DNA of 64,000 nt from Erythrophleum ivorense. Its lineage: Eukaryota; Streptophyta; Magnoliopsida; Fabales; Fabaceae. Shown here piece by piece: positions 44,705 to 54,639 of the stretch. The stretch covers positions 1 to 64,000 of the forward strand of contig JAIUCV010000583.1 of the NCBI GenBank assembly GCA_026724425.1. Reading direction: 5' to 3'. Numbering within the stretch: the first letter of the stretch is position 1; each line of letters begins with the position of its first letter. Under the pieces are notes generated by a model. The model made no database searches and was not told the origin of the DNA. It saw only the letters and a program-made list of their open reading frames with translations. The position numbers and the translations under genes are program-made.

Positions 44705-46009
44705 GTGCCCAAGGATGTGGAGTTGAGGCAGGAGGTTTTGAGAGAGGCTCATTCGAGCAATTTTTCGATTCATCCGGGTGCGACCAAGATGTACCGTGAC
44801 CTCAAACGGTATTATCATTGGGTTGGGATAAAGAGAGATGTGGCAGATTGGGTTGCGAGGTGCAACACTTGTTCTTTGGTCAAGGCAGAGCATCAGGTGC
44901 CTAGTGGTCTTTTGCAGAGTTTACCCATTCCAGAGTGGAAGTGGGATATGATCACTATGGATTTTGTTGTGGGATTGCCTATCTCACGGACATTTGATGC
45001 TATTTGGGTCATTGTGGATCGCTTGACCAAGTCAGCACATTTCTTGGCCATCAAGAAGACAGATGGAGCGGCTGTCTTGGCTAGGAAGTTTGTGCGAGAG
45101 ATTGTGAGGCCGCATGGAGTGCCAGCCAGTATTGTGTCGGATAGAGATCCGAGGTTTGCTTCAGAGTTTTGGAGGGCATTTCAGACTGAGATGGGCACCA
45201 AGGTGCATATGAGTACAGCGTATCATCCGCAGACAGATGGGCAGTCAGAGAGGACTATTCAGACTTTGGAGGATCTGCTGAGGATGTGTGTACTGGATTG
45301 GGGTGGTCATTGGGCTGATCATCTGTGTTTGGCAGAGTTTGCTTATAACAACAGTTTTCAACCTAGTATTAGCATGGCTCCAATTGAGGCTTTGTATGGG
45401 AGGCCATGCAGGACACCGTTATGCTGGACTCAAGTGGGGGAGCGCAGCATGTTTGGAGCTACTTTTGTTCAGGAGACGACGGAGAAGATCCGTGTCTTGA
45501 GGCTGAACATGAAGGAGGCTAAGGATAGACAGAGGAGTTACGCAGATAGGCGGCGACGTGAGCTTGATTTTCAGGTGGGAGATAGAGTTTATCTCAAGAT
45601 GGCTATGTTGAGGGGCCCTAACAGGTCCATAGCAGAGAACAAGCTCAGTCCGTGTTTTATGGGTCCGTTTCCAGTGGTGGAGCGAGTTGGGCCAGTGGCT
45701 TATCGGTTGGAGTTGCCACCGATTATGAGCGCCTTTCACAAGGTGTTTCATGTTTCTATGTTGAGGAGGTGTTTGCATCCTTCAGAGGAGTTAGTGGTTG
45801 AAATTCCAGAGGATCTTCAGCCAGATATGACAGTTCCGGCAATTCCTGTGAGGATTCTTGAGAGGAGAGTCAAGGTTCTGCTGAATAAGAGGGTGCCATT
45901 GTTGAGAGTCTTGTGGGACTGTAGTGGCACAGAGGAGCAGACTTGGGAGCCAGAGGCAAAGATGAAGCTGAAGTTCGGAAAGTGGTTCGACAAGCAGGCT
46001 GTGGAGTGA
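44705..46009 (+). pseudogene. Element C integrase with C-terminal chromodomain
   Basis: The frame is open over 434 codons. Zinc-binding H-H-C-C (HPGATKMYRDLKRYYHW...CNTCSLVKA), catalytic core (ITMDFVVGLP, IVSDRDPRFASEFW, HPQTDGQSERTIQTLED), GPY/F-like segment (MGPFPVVERVGPVAYRLELP, FHVSMLRRCLHP), then PVRILERRVKVLLNKRVPLL and a Trp-containing chromodomain end (VLWDCSGTEEQTWEPE...KFGKWF). A chromodomain after integrase defines chromoviruses and steers integration to particular histone marks. The 'ILERRVK...VLW...TWE' form fits the Tekay/Del branch. This domain itself is undamaged, but the upstream pol is broken. Confidence 0.9.
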
Positions 46010-46567
46010 GCTTCTTCATCTTTGTGATTCTAGTCTTGTTTTTGGCTTTTGTGTTGTTGGTTTTGGATTTATGTATTTTCGTTTTCGTTGTACGATATAC
46101 ATTTTTGGAGTTATATGAGATGGAGTTTTTGCCTCATATGTTGGTTTGTGTTTGGGTGTTACGAGTTTCTTTGGCCGGTGGGGTCATTGAAAGTTTTTGG
46201 TCATATGATTATACGCGTTTCAGAATTATTACTCGATATATCTAGAGGCGGTGGGCCTTTAGAGTAGACGGTGGGTCTACTTTTGTTGGGACGGTGGGTG
46301 CCCGGCAGACGTATACTGGGGGTCGCTACCTCAGTATGAGTGGTTTTTGTGACGGTGGGTCAAGGTTTGGATATTGTGACGGTGGGTCGCAGTATAGATG
46401 TTGTGACGGTGGGTCGCAGCATAGATGTCGTGACGGTGGGTCGCGGTATCGAGGAGTAATAATGTCTTGAAACATGCGTATAACATAGGACTAAAATGTG
46501 AGTTTTGAGGTCTTGGAGAGACGTTGTGTTCGGATTCGAGGACGAATCCAGTTTAGTGGGGGAGAAT
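46010..46567 (+). other. 3' untranslated region of element C with hairpins and GTGACGGTGGGTC repeats
   Basis: After the pol stop, 46240-46450 holds GTAGAC/GTCTAC (46262-46280), ATACTGGGGGT/ACCTCAGTAT (46314-46338), then four GTGACGGTGGGTC units at 22-28 bp spacing (46350-46442). It ends in the polypurine tract before the 3' LTR. Confidence 0.75.
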
Positions 46568-47865
46568 TGTAACATCCGCGAACCAGGAAGTTATGTTAGA
46601 GGTGGTATCGGACGACATTAGGGGTTCGGGAGTGGATTACATATACTCTTTGAGGTGTGAATCGAGGATGGATTGTACATGTTCTTGTTTGATTGTTGTA
46701 CAGTTGGTTTAAGGTTCAATCATCTCGAAGAAAATGTGTAAAAAGCTCTTGAATGACTAGTGTCGATCGACACCTAAGGTAGTGTCGATCGACACCGGTT
46801 TGAGAGATCAATTCCGGTTTAAGTCGATTGCGCGTTTGATTGTGGTTTGGTTGGTATGGTCGAGGGGTGTCGACCGACACCAAGGAAGGGTGTCGATCGA
46901 CACCGGTTATTGTAAAATCGACCGGTTTGATTTAAGTCGGCTGGTTTTGGGCTGGTTTGGGCGAGGGAAGCCCTAGTCTCGCGATTAAAAGCTTGTGGCC
47001 GCGTGAAAAGTCAATTTTTCTAGAAAGAAAAGTTCCAGAGGTGTTTTTGAGTGAAGGAGGTGATTTCCAGAGACTTTTGTGGAGTTTCTGAGGCTTTGGG
47101 TTGTGGTTCATCTTCCTTTCCTTCCTTCTAATCCTTTTCAAGGTGAGTGCGTGACTGTAGGTCCGTTAATCATTGGAGATTGTTTGATTTCGATTTTGTT
47201 GATGAGTTTTCGAGTTGTTCTTGAGTTATGGTTGAGTTATATGGCTGTTTGATCGATGTGGGGGTTGAATCCCACGATTTTGTGTGTTTATGCGCTGTTT
47301 TGTAGCTTCTGTTGTCTGGGCGTCGAGTTGGTGTCGACCAACACTCGATGGGTGTCGATCGACACTCAGGAGGCTGGCGTCGATCGACACCGACCTAGGT
47401 GGTCAGGAAACGTGAGTTTTTCCTGACAGGGAGGTTTCAGTTGTTGTTTATTATTCTTGTTGTTGATTATTGTTGATGTATTGTCTAGTGTTTGACGTAC
47501 TTGGCCTGTAGGCAGGATGATCCACTCACTAAGTATTTATGATAATACTTACGCATCTCTATTCCAATGTGATGCAGGTAACAGCAATGTTCTTCCGCGG
47601 AAAGAGACCGAGAGAAGAGGATGATGAGATTAGGAATTTGATATTGGCTATCTTGTTGTGGTTGACAAGGAATTCATTATTTTAGGGTGTTAGTCTTATT
47701 TTAATAATGTAGCAAACCTGGTGTTTAGGTTGCTTATTCTTTATTGGTTTTATTGGTTATTGGTTATTTGTTGAACGGTTTATTATGATTTAATATTATT
47801 GATTTCTTTTGAGAATTTCCGCATTGATAATCGTTTATAAAAAAAAAAAAAACTTGGTTGTTTCA
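46568..47865 (+). repeat. 3' LTR of element C
   Basis: 1298 bp; perfect 16-bp palindrome at 46889-46904. In cluster 2 one palindrome unit present in the 5' LTR (around 32254-32276) is missing, which accounts for the 22-bp length difference. Confidence 0.93.
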
Positions 47866-48637
47866 CTTTTACTCTTACTAGTATAATATGTTTAAAGTTT
47901 AATATTCCTTAATTAACTATTATTCAATGATTTGATATGTGTTTTGGAAATTTTATAGGTGCATCTAATTCGGAAGAGATAACATTATCTTCCAATCCAG
48001 CCGCAAGCCCTCCAGTTCATTTTAAAAGAAAATACATTTATCCCGGCCCTAAGAACATCTTAAGCACTCAATGTCTTCTGACCCCATTGGTTTTTTCCAT
48101 GAATGTGCATATCATTGTATGAGAAAAAAAATTTAAACCGTTTAGTTGTGGAAAGTTTGAATGTCGTTGTTCTCTCACATGTTATGTTTAAAATTCAATT
48201 AATTTAAATAAAGGTCAATTTCGGTTCTCATGCGACTCTTTTATTTTGACATGTGTTTTTTTACAATATTTAGTATGTGTAAAGCACTTTAATTTCCATA
48301 TGAATGCAATTGATATAAAATGTGTGAAAAATAGTAGGTTTACCTAAATAAACCTTGAACACAAGGGTCGATAACTTTATGTTTCGTAAAAATGAGATAT
48401 TCAAAAAACTATGTGTATATACGTATAATATATTTATATGAATTTATCACAACGACATCTCGTTGACTTTCTTCGGATGTGCACAAATATATAAATTCTA
48501 ATATATTCTGGAATTAATTAGTTTGCTGAATGTTTATTTTAAATATTTACGGAATAAAACAGAATTATTAAAGCTCTTTCTTCAAAACACCATCTTAGAG
48601 TATATATTGAGAAAAATTAAATCTATGAGTTGGATGT
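47866..48637 (+). repeat. DEFL-locus tandem duplication, copy 1, right part
   Basis: Starts with TSD CTTTT and continues the DEFL intron, exon 2 and 3' flank, matching 59104-59756 of copy 2 with scattered differences and one internal segment of about 100 bp present only here (47966-48085). Confidence 0.85.
47959..48180 (+). pseudogene. Defensin-like gene copy 1, exon 2
   Basis: The acceptor TTTTATAG|GTGCATC matches exon 2 of the intact copy. A stretch of about 100 bp (SNSEEITLSSN... in frame) follows that copy 2 lacks. The frame then disagrees with the cysteine-rich part (HECAYHCMRK, about 48097-48126), and TAA (48134-48136) follows an expanded A run. Together with the exon 1 frameshift and the insertion of element C this gene is dead. 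The extra segment suggests the ancestral DEFL protein had a longer linker before its cysteine core, or that copy 1 gained it. Confidence 0.65.
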
Positions 48638-48962
48638 TGTAACATCCCGATTTGTGATAAATGAGGAGAGGTTTAAGAGAATTGATTTGGCTACCTATGT
48701 TAACAAAGTGCACTTACCTTTTCAGTCAAAGGCCTATAAGTAACTCCAGAGTTAAGCGTGCTTGGGCTGGAGTTGTGAAAGGTCTACGGAACCGTGTAAG
48801 TGAGGCCAAAACACGGGGAAAGGTCGGGTGTTGATTGCAGGGATAGTAAATAAGTCGGTAGAGCCTCTCAAAAATAACAAACTAACCGTCGGACAGGGGT
48901 AGGGCCCATGAGCCGAGAGAGGGCATGGGTGACTCACCGGGATGGGCGGTCGGGGTGTAATA
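48638..48962 (+). repeat. Cassandra LTR 1
   Basis: 325 bp. The 5S-like part keeps the A-box segment (about 48740-48765) but lacks about 20 bp covering the intermediate element and box C (GGATGGGTGACCTTCC in LTR 3). Confidence 0.85.
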
Positions 48963-49088
48963 ATTTGGTATCAGAGCCAAACCCAGACGAGAGGGTGGAG
49001 TCAAGTGGAGTGGCCTTGACTCACACCGTCAGGGGGTGACGATCTAGGTGCGCAACGAGGACGTTGCGCGCAGTGAGTGGGGGTGAAT

Positions 49089-50753
49089 TGTAACATCCCG
49101 ATTTGTGATAAATGAGGAGAGGCTTAAGAGAATTGATTTGGCTACCTCTGTCAACAAAGTGCACTTACCTTTTCGGTCAAAGGCCCATAAGTAACTCCAG
49201 AGTTAAGCGTGTTTGGCCTGGACTAGTGGAAGGATGGGTTACCTTCCGGGAAGTGGTCTGCGGAACCGTGTGAGTTAGGAAAAAACACGGGGAAAGGTCG
49301 GGTGTTGATTGCGGGGATAGTAAATAAGTCGGTAGAGCCTCTCAAAAATAACAAACCGACCGTCGGACAGGGGTGGGGCCCATGGGCTGAGAGAGAGCGT
49401 GGGTGAAACAACCAAGCTTTTTTTTTATTATTATTATTATCAATGCGGAAATTCTCAGGAAGAAATCAATAATATTAAATAATAAGTAATCTGTTCAACC
49501 AAAAACCATAAACCAATAACCAATAAAGAATAAACTCTAGCAACCTAAACACCAGGTTTGCTACATTATTAAAATAAAACTAAAACTCTAAAAACGAATT
49601 CCTGGCTAGCCACATCAAGATGAACAAAATCAAGTTCCTAGTCTCATCATCCTCTTCTCTCGGTCTCTTTCCGCGGAAGAACATTCCTATTACCTGAATC
49701 ACATTGGAATAGAGATGCGTAAGTATTATCATAAATACTTAGTGAGTGGATCATCCTGCCTACAGGCCATGTACGTCAAACACCAGACAATACATCAAAC
49801 AACAACAAAAATAAATAATAAGCAACAACAGAAACCACCACATCGGGAACAACCCACGTTCCCGACTGCACAGCCTAGTGTCGACCGACACTTCAAAGAG
49901 TGTCGATCGACGCTAGCCTCCTGAGTGTCGATCGGCACCCATCCGAGTGTCGATCGACACCAGCTCGACCCCCCGACACCAGAAGCTACGAAACAGCACA
50001 TAAGATTCCACAAACACACAATCAAAGGGTTTTCAACGCCCCAATACATTCAAAACACGATTTTTAGTATGAACAACTCAAGAACACAATAACAAAACTC
50101 AAACTCAAGGAATCTCTAGTGATAAACGGACCTACAGTCACGCACTCATCTTGAAAATGATTGAAAGGAAGGAACAGAAGATGAACAGCAACTCAAAGCC
50201 TCAGATCAAGCCTCCAAACTTCAAAAATCTCCCAAAATCGCCTCTGAAAAGTGTCTCCTCGAAAACTGAGCCTTCTCACGCGACCACAGGGTTTTAATCG
50301 TGACTTAGGGCTTCCAAACCCTTAACCGGAACAAAACCAGCCGACTTAAATCGAACCGGTCGATTTCTCAATAACCGGTGTCGATCGACACCCTTCCTTG
50401 GTGTTGGTCGACACCCATCGACCAAAACCAAACCAACCACAAATCAAACGTGCAATCGACTTAAACCGGAATTGATTTCTCAAACCGGTGTCGATCGACA
50501 CTCCCTTTGGTGTCGATCGACACTAGGTATTCAAGAGATTTTTACACATTTTCTTCGCAATGTTCAAACCTTAAACCGACTGCACAACAATCAAACAAGA
50601 ACATGTACAGCCAATCCTTGATTCACACCTCAAAGAGCGTACGTAAACTACTCCCGAACCCCTAATGTCGTCCGATACCACTTCCAAAACAACTTTCTGG
50701 TTCACGGATGTTACAGTGGGTGACTCACCGGGATGGGTGGTCGGGGCGTTATA
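49089..50753 (+). repeat. Cassandra LTR 2, split by a solo LTR
   Basis: Two pieces, 49089-49403 and 50721-50753, join exactly at the GTGGG target duplication of solo LTR G. The 5S-like segment at about 49190-49250 has GTTTGGCCTGG and GGATGGGTTACC variants. Confidence 0.88.
49404..50715 (-). repeat. Solo LTR G of the chromovirus family
   Basis: 1312 bp, TGAAACAACC...GGATGTTACA, with TSD GTGGG at 49399-49403 and 50716-50720. In reverse orientation it shows the family plan: palindrome cluster 2 at 49876-49963, GTGAGT-type donor image (CTCATCTTG, about 50150), and cluster 1 at 50377-50526 with a perfect 16-mer at 50377-50392. It arose by LTR-LTR recombination of a full element inside Cassandra. 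Confidence 0.93.
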
Positions 50754-50873
50754 ATTTGGTATCAGAGCCAAACCCAGACGAGAGTGTGGAGTCAAGTGGA
50801 GTGGCCGTGACTCACACCGTCAGGGGGTGACGATCCAGGTGCGCAACTTTCCGCGCAGTGAGTGGGGGTGAAT

Positions 50874-51221
50874 TGTAACATCCCAGTTTGTGATAAATGA
50901 GGAGAGGCTTAAGAGAATTGATTTGGCTACCTCTGTCAACAAAGTGCACTTACCTTTTCGGTCAAAGGCCTATAAGTAACTCCAGAGTTAAGCGTGCTTG
51001 GGCTGGAGTAGTGAAAGGATGGGTGACCTTCCAGGAAGTGGTCTGCGGAACCGTGTAAGTGAGGCCAAAACACAGGGAAAGGTCGGGTGTTGATTGCAGG
51101 GATAGTAAATAAGTCGGTAGAGCCTCTCAAAAATAACAAACTGACCGTCGGACAGGGGTAGGGCCCACGAGCCGAGAGAGGGCGTGGGTGACTCACCGGG
51201 ATGGGCGGTCGGGGCGTTATA
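50874..51221 (+). repeat. Cassandra LTR 3
   Basis: 348 bp and the most complete copy. The 5S-like segment (about 50980-51050) contains AGAGTTAAGCGTGCTTGG and GGATGGGTGACC in the spacing of the 5S internal promoter. Confidence 0.9.
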
Positions 51222-51226
51222 GATGT

Positions 51227-51516
51227 AAGATACGAAATGAAGTTTTTATAATGTATATGTTAATATTCAAATTTTTAAGAAATACACTCTATATTTTTTT
51301 TAACTGAGAGTCTGAACACTTTGTTTCGACATAGGCTTAACACCCTTGCGTTAAGCTTTGTCCTCTATGAATAAATGAGTTGATCATTTTTAATATATTT
51401 ATGTTTTTTCGCATATACGAGTTTTTGGTTTTCCACATTATTGTTTATACGAGAATATTACTAGTTACCAAAAAACGCTATGAAAAGGTGTAAAAACATT
51501 ACATCACTAGTCATAT
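51227..51516. other. Spacer between the two DEFL-locus copies
   Basis: AT-rich single-copy DNA to the right of the Cassandra TSD, with no ORF, RNA or repeat that I recognise. It leads into an (AT)n stretch where copy 2 begins. Confidence 0.5.
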
Positions 51517-51874
51517 ATATATATAGTACTCATATTTTCGGTACGTTTAATAATTTACACCTTGGATAAATATGCCAATTGTTTATTCTCATTTTTGATT
51601 CGTTAACATGTAGAATGTAACGTGGATAAACTTATAAATTGAACTTGCAATTAATACCGTTGAATCAAGTATTATATATGTCTATATATAGCGTTGTCCT
51701 TTTGCTATTTAATACATTGATATTCAAAAATCTAAAATAAAACTAATCATATTTGTATATTGACTGAGTTCATTAATTACACAGATATAATATTTTTTTC
51801 TTAAAATACAATAACTTAAAAGGAAATAGTTTCTCAAAGGTATTGCTTATAACAAATAAAAACGTTAGTTAGAT

Positions 51875-53270
51875 TGTAACATCTGTAAACCAAAGATTTA
51901 GAATTTTTGTGTGGAGTCGAGCGACACCACGGATTGGTGTCGATCGACACCGGTTAAGAAAATTGATTTCGGTTTGATTTCAATTGTCCGGTTTGGACTG
52001 GTTTTGTGTAAAAGCCCTAAATTTCGTGAATAAATAGAAGGCAGCCGCGCACTGTTCATCACGAAGTAGTGTTCATCGCCGCATACTGTTCATCACAGAG
52101 TACTGTTCATCCGGAGTTACTGTTCATCGCCGGAGTTACTGTTCATCGCATACTGTTTAATCGGGATTACTGTTCATCGTTTTCTCGTTTTCCCCTTTTC
52201 AATCCGTTGTCGAGGTGAGTGCGTGACTGTAGGTCCGTAGTTTCTAGATGGGCAATTGTTGATTGTTTATTTGGTGTGTTCTTGAGTTTTGATGAGTTTA
52301 TGTGATGATTTCGTGATGATTGTGTGTTTGATTCGTATCTGTGTTGAATTACCTTGATTTTCTGTGTTTACGTTGTTGTTGAATCGAACTCGGATTCGCT
52401 CTGTCGAACGAGTGTCGATCGACACCAAGTGATGGTGTCGATCGACACCAGTCTGGTTCGGTCAAGCTTTCCGGTTTAAATTGAATTGAAATTGGAAATG
52501 TTGGTTAAATCCGGTTTGAGTAAATTAATTGGTTAAAATCGATTTAAATGGTTTAATTGAAGTAAGTGGTTCTTTAATTGGTTTAATTAATTATTTTCGA
52601 ATTAATAATTAATTAATATTATTATTTAATTTGGATAATTATTTAATAATTATTTGAATGTGATTTAAGTGTGAGAAAATATTTAATAATTGGGATAATT
52701 ATCGTAAGTGTCATTAATTATTTAATGGTAGTTTAAATAATTAATTGATGGATTGTATTGTGGAAGTGATGTTAATAATTTGTGGAAAATTATTTAATCG
52801 TTGTGGTAAATGATTTAAGTAATAAAAACTATTTATTTAATTATGAAAATTATCTAATGTTTATGAGAAAGTATTTTAATAATTATGAGACTTATTAATG
52901 TGGTTTATCGATGTGGAAAATTATTTAATATTTGTGGAAAATATTTAAAAGACTTAAAATGGTCTAGAAATTGCGTAAATGGCCTGTAGACAGAATGATC
53001 GTCTCACTGAGTATTTATGATAATACTCACGCATCTCTTTTTGCCATGTGATGCAGGTAAAAGTAAAGTGTGATCGTGGAATCGAGCCCGAAGGAGAGGA
53101 TGATAGGATTTATTGTTTTATTTGAATTCATCTAAGTTGTCAGGCTTATTTGCTTTTGTTATTTGCTTCCGTTGATCATTGTTGAATTGATTGATTTATT
53201 TATTTAAAGATTTTTAAGACTTCCACTAGAATTGTTTAAGTTATTAAAAAAAAAAGTGTCGGTTGTTTCA
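51875..53270 (+). repeat. 5' LTR of element D
   Basis: Palindromes at 51936-51951 (cluster 1), and 52418-52433 and 52434-52449 (cluster 2). TGTTCATC minisatellite at 52053-52180. Candidate LTR intron 52215-53056 containing long AT-rich low-complexity DNA. Confidence 0.92.
52053..52180 (+). repeat. TGTTCATC minisatellite in the element D leader
   Basis: About eight units of 15-20 bp built on ACTGTTCATC(G), between a TATA-like AATAAATAG (52029) and the splice-donor-like GTGAGT (52215). Equivalent arrays lie at 57724-57852 and, reversed, at 27068-27180. Confidence 0.8.
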
Positions 53271-53430
53271 TTTTGGTATCAGAGCCTAGACGGTTTTAGG
53301 ACGTGCTAGGTTGATAGTTTTTAGTATCATCCTCTTAGGGCTTCAAAGAGATTCCGCGGTGTGTTATGTGTTTTGTGTTTTAGTTTGTGTTTCTAGTTTG
53401 CTTGTCTACTGTTCTTTGGGGAACAGTGAG

Positions 53431-54140
53431 ATGGATGCAGGTACTAGAGGTTGCGGCGTTAGAGGTCGCGGTAGAGTTTGCCCGTGGTGGCAGAGAGTTT
53501 GCCCGTGGTGGCGGAGTGGTTGCCCGTGGGGGCAGAGCAGTTGGCCGTGGTGGTCAAGTTGCGGGCCATGGAGGCCGGAGTTGTGGTCGTGGAGCAGCGG
53601 CTGAGTCGGGAGCGGGTGCGACGCTTAGTTGGCGTCTGTGTCAGTGGCTCATTGAGTGAGTGTGGCGAGTGAGGCCAGTTTGGGTGCCGGTAGAGGCACG
53701 GGAGTTGGGGCGGCCCGGGTAGGGGGTACGGCTCCAGCTCAGGGTCATGGTGACCGTGTTGTGGGGTTACTGACGCAGTTGTTGGCACGGGTTCCGTCAG
53801 CGGTTCCAGAGCAGGCTTCGGGCGTACCTCCGGTGGCCGGGGCGCAGCATGGTGCTGCGGTTGTTGGGCAGCAGGAGGCTGCAGTTTGTGAGAGTCCGTC
53901 TTATCTCGAGTTGATGGGACAGATGCAGATGTGTGTTACGCCTTTCTGCGAGGGCAGAGTTGGGCCTGGGGAGGCCGTTGAGTGGCATTTGAGACTGGAC
54001 CGGTTTTTCCGGTTGATCAGATATCCTGAGGTGTATCAGGTGGAGTTGACGGTGCATTATCTTGGTGGAGATGCACGTTTTATGGTGGAGAGCTATTGAG
54101 GCTCGGAGGGCAGTGTAGACTTGGGGCGAATTCCTAGTGG
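53431..54140 (+). pseudogene. Element D gag remnant
   Basis: ATG 53431 (MDAGTRGCGVRGRGR) corresponds to the gag start of element C. Frames shift several times. Recognisable are PRGHGDRVVGLLTQLLARVPSA-like codons (53745-53810) and WHLRLDRFFRLIRYPEVYQV, VHYLGGDARFMVE (53983-54099), the beginning of the capsid. It ends at TGA 54097-54099. Repeated almost exactly at 60273-60982. Confidence 0.75.
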
Positions 54141-54639
54141 AGTTCAACGCCAAGTGTTTTCCCTTAGGAGGCGCAAGATCGCCTTCAGTTGAGGTTTATG
54201 GCGCTGTCTCATAGCGAGAGAGTTCAGTGCGGGAATATGATGTGGAGTTTAGAAGACTCGTGCTTCATACGTGACGTGTTTTGGAGGACGAGCGGTTTTG
54301 TGTAGAGGTTCTTGCAGGGACCTTGGTTGAGCATCATGACTCAGTGAATATGTTCTTTAGGCAGCCAGATGGGTTGTAGTGGTTGTGGTGATGTGGAAAA
54401 CACAGCGCATCTTGTGTGGTTGTGATGGCGGTAGTAGCGGTTCAGCCAGTGGCTCAGTTAGGAGCGGCACCGCGGGTGTATCCTTTGGTGGGGGTTGGTC
54501 CGGCTAGTCAGTCTGGACAGATCACAGGTAAATCTTTGATTCGGGCTTCGTAAGCCCGTTAGTGATCATTGTCGTGGTAGTTGTCTCGTTATTTTGCCGG
54601 TGATGGAGTTGTGGGGTTCTCGACGCATGTGTTTTGTAT

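Larger units (their letters stand above)
31439..47865 (+). mobile_element. Element C: chromovirus (Ty3/gypsy, Tekay/Del-like), 16.4 kb with two nested insertions
   Basis: LTRs 31439-32758 (1320 bp) and 46568-47865 (1298 bp), TGTAACATCCGCG...GGTTGTTTCA; TSD CTTTT at 31434-31438 and 47866-47870. The primer-binding site TGGTATCAGAGC is at 32762-32773, and the polypurine tract TTTAGTGGGGGAGAAT precedes the 3' LTR. Domains run gag, protease, RT, RNase H, integrase, chromodomain. Nested inside gag are element E (33140-39576) and solo LTR F (39742-41440). The element sits in the intron of DEFL copy 1. The LTRs differ by about 1-2% plus one 22-bp palindrome unit. Confidence 0.95.
48638..51221 (+). 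mobile_element. Cassandra TRIM retrotransposon with three LTRs and 5S-rRNA-derived sequence
   Basis: LTRs 48638-48962, 49089-49403+50721-50753, and 50874-51221 alternate with two short internal domains (48963-49088 and 50754-50873). Each internal domain begins with TGGTATCAGAGCC and ends with a GTGAGTGGGGGTGAAT purine tract. The whole is flanked by one TSD, GATGT (48633-48637 and 51222-51226). LTRs start TGTAACATCCC and end GTTATA-like. Each LTR contains sequence matching plant 5S rRNA (CCAGAGTTAAGCGTGCTTGG, then GGATGGGTGACC), the hallmark of Cassandra. There is no coding capacity. A chromovirus solo LTR is inserted in LTR 2. Confidence 0.92.

Noticed and set aside
47937..48122. ORF at 47937 as an independent small gene
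   Set aside because: Its first codons are intron sequence of the DEFL pseudogene; its frame does not match the cysteine core.
50980..51050. Functional 5S rRNA gene
   Set aside because: Only the central promoter part of 5S matches. Neither the 5' GGGTGCGATCATACC-type start nor the 3' end is present, and the segment is embedded in a Cassandra LTR with TSD-flanked structure.
53459..53788. Minus-strand ORFs in element D (also 60301-60630)
   Set aside because: Reverse complement of GC-rich gag sequence; low-complexity, no domain, duplicated only because the whole unit is duplicated.
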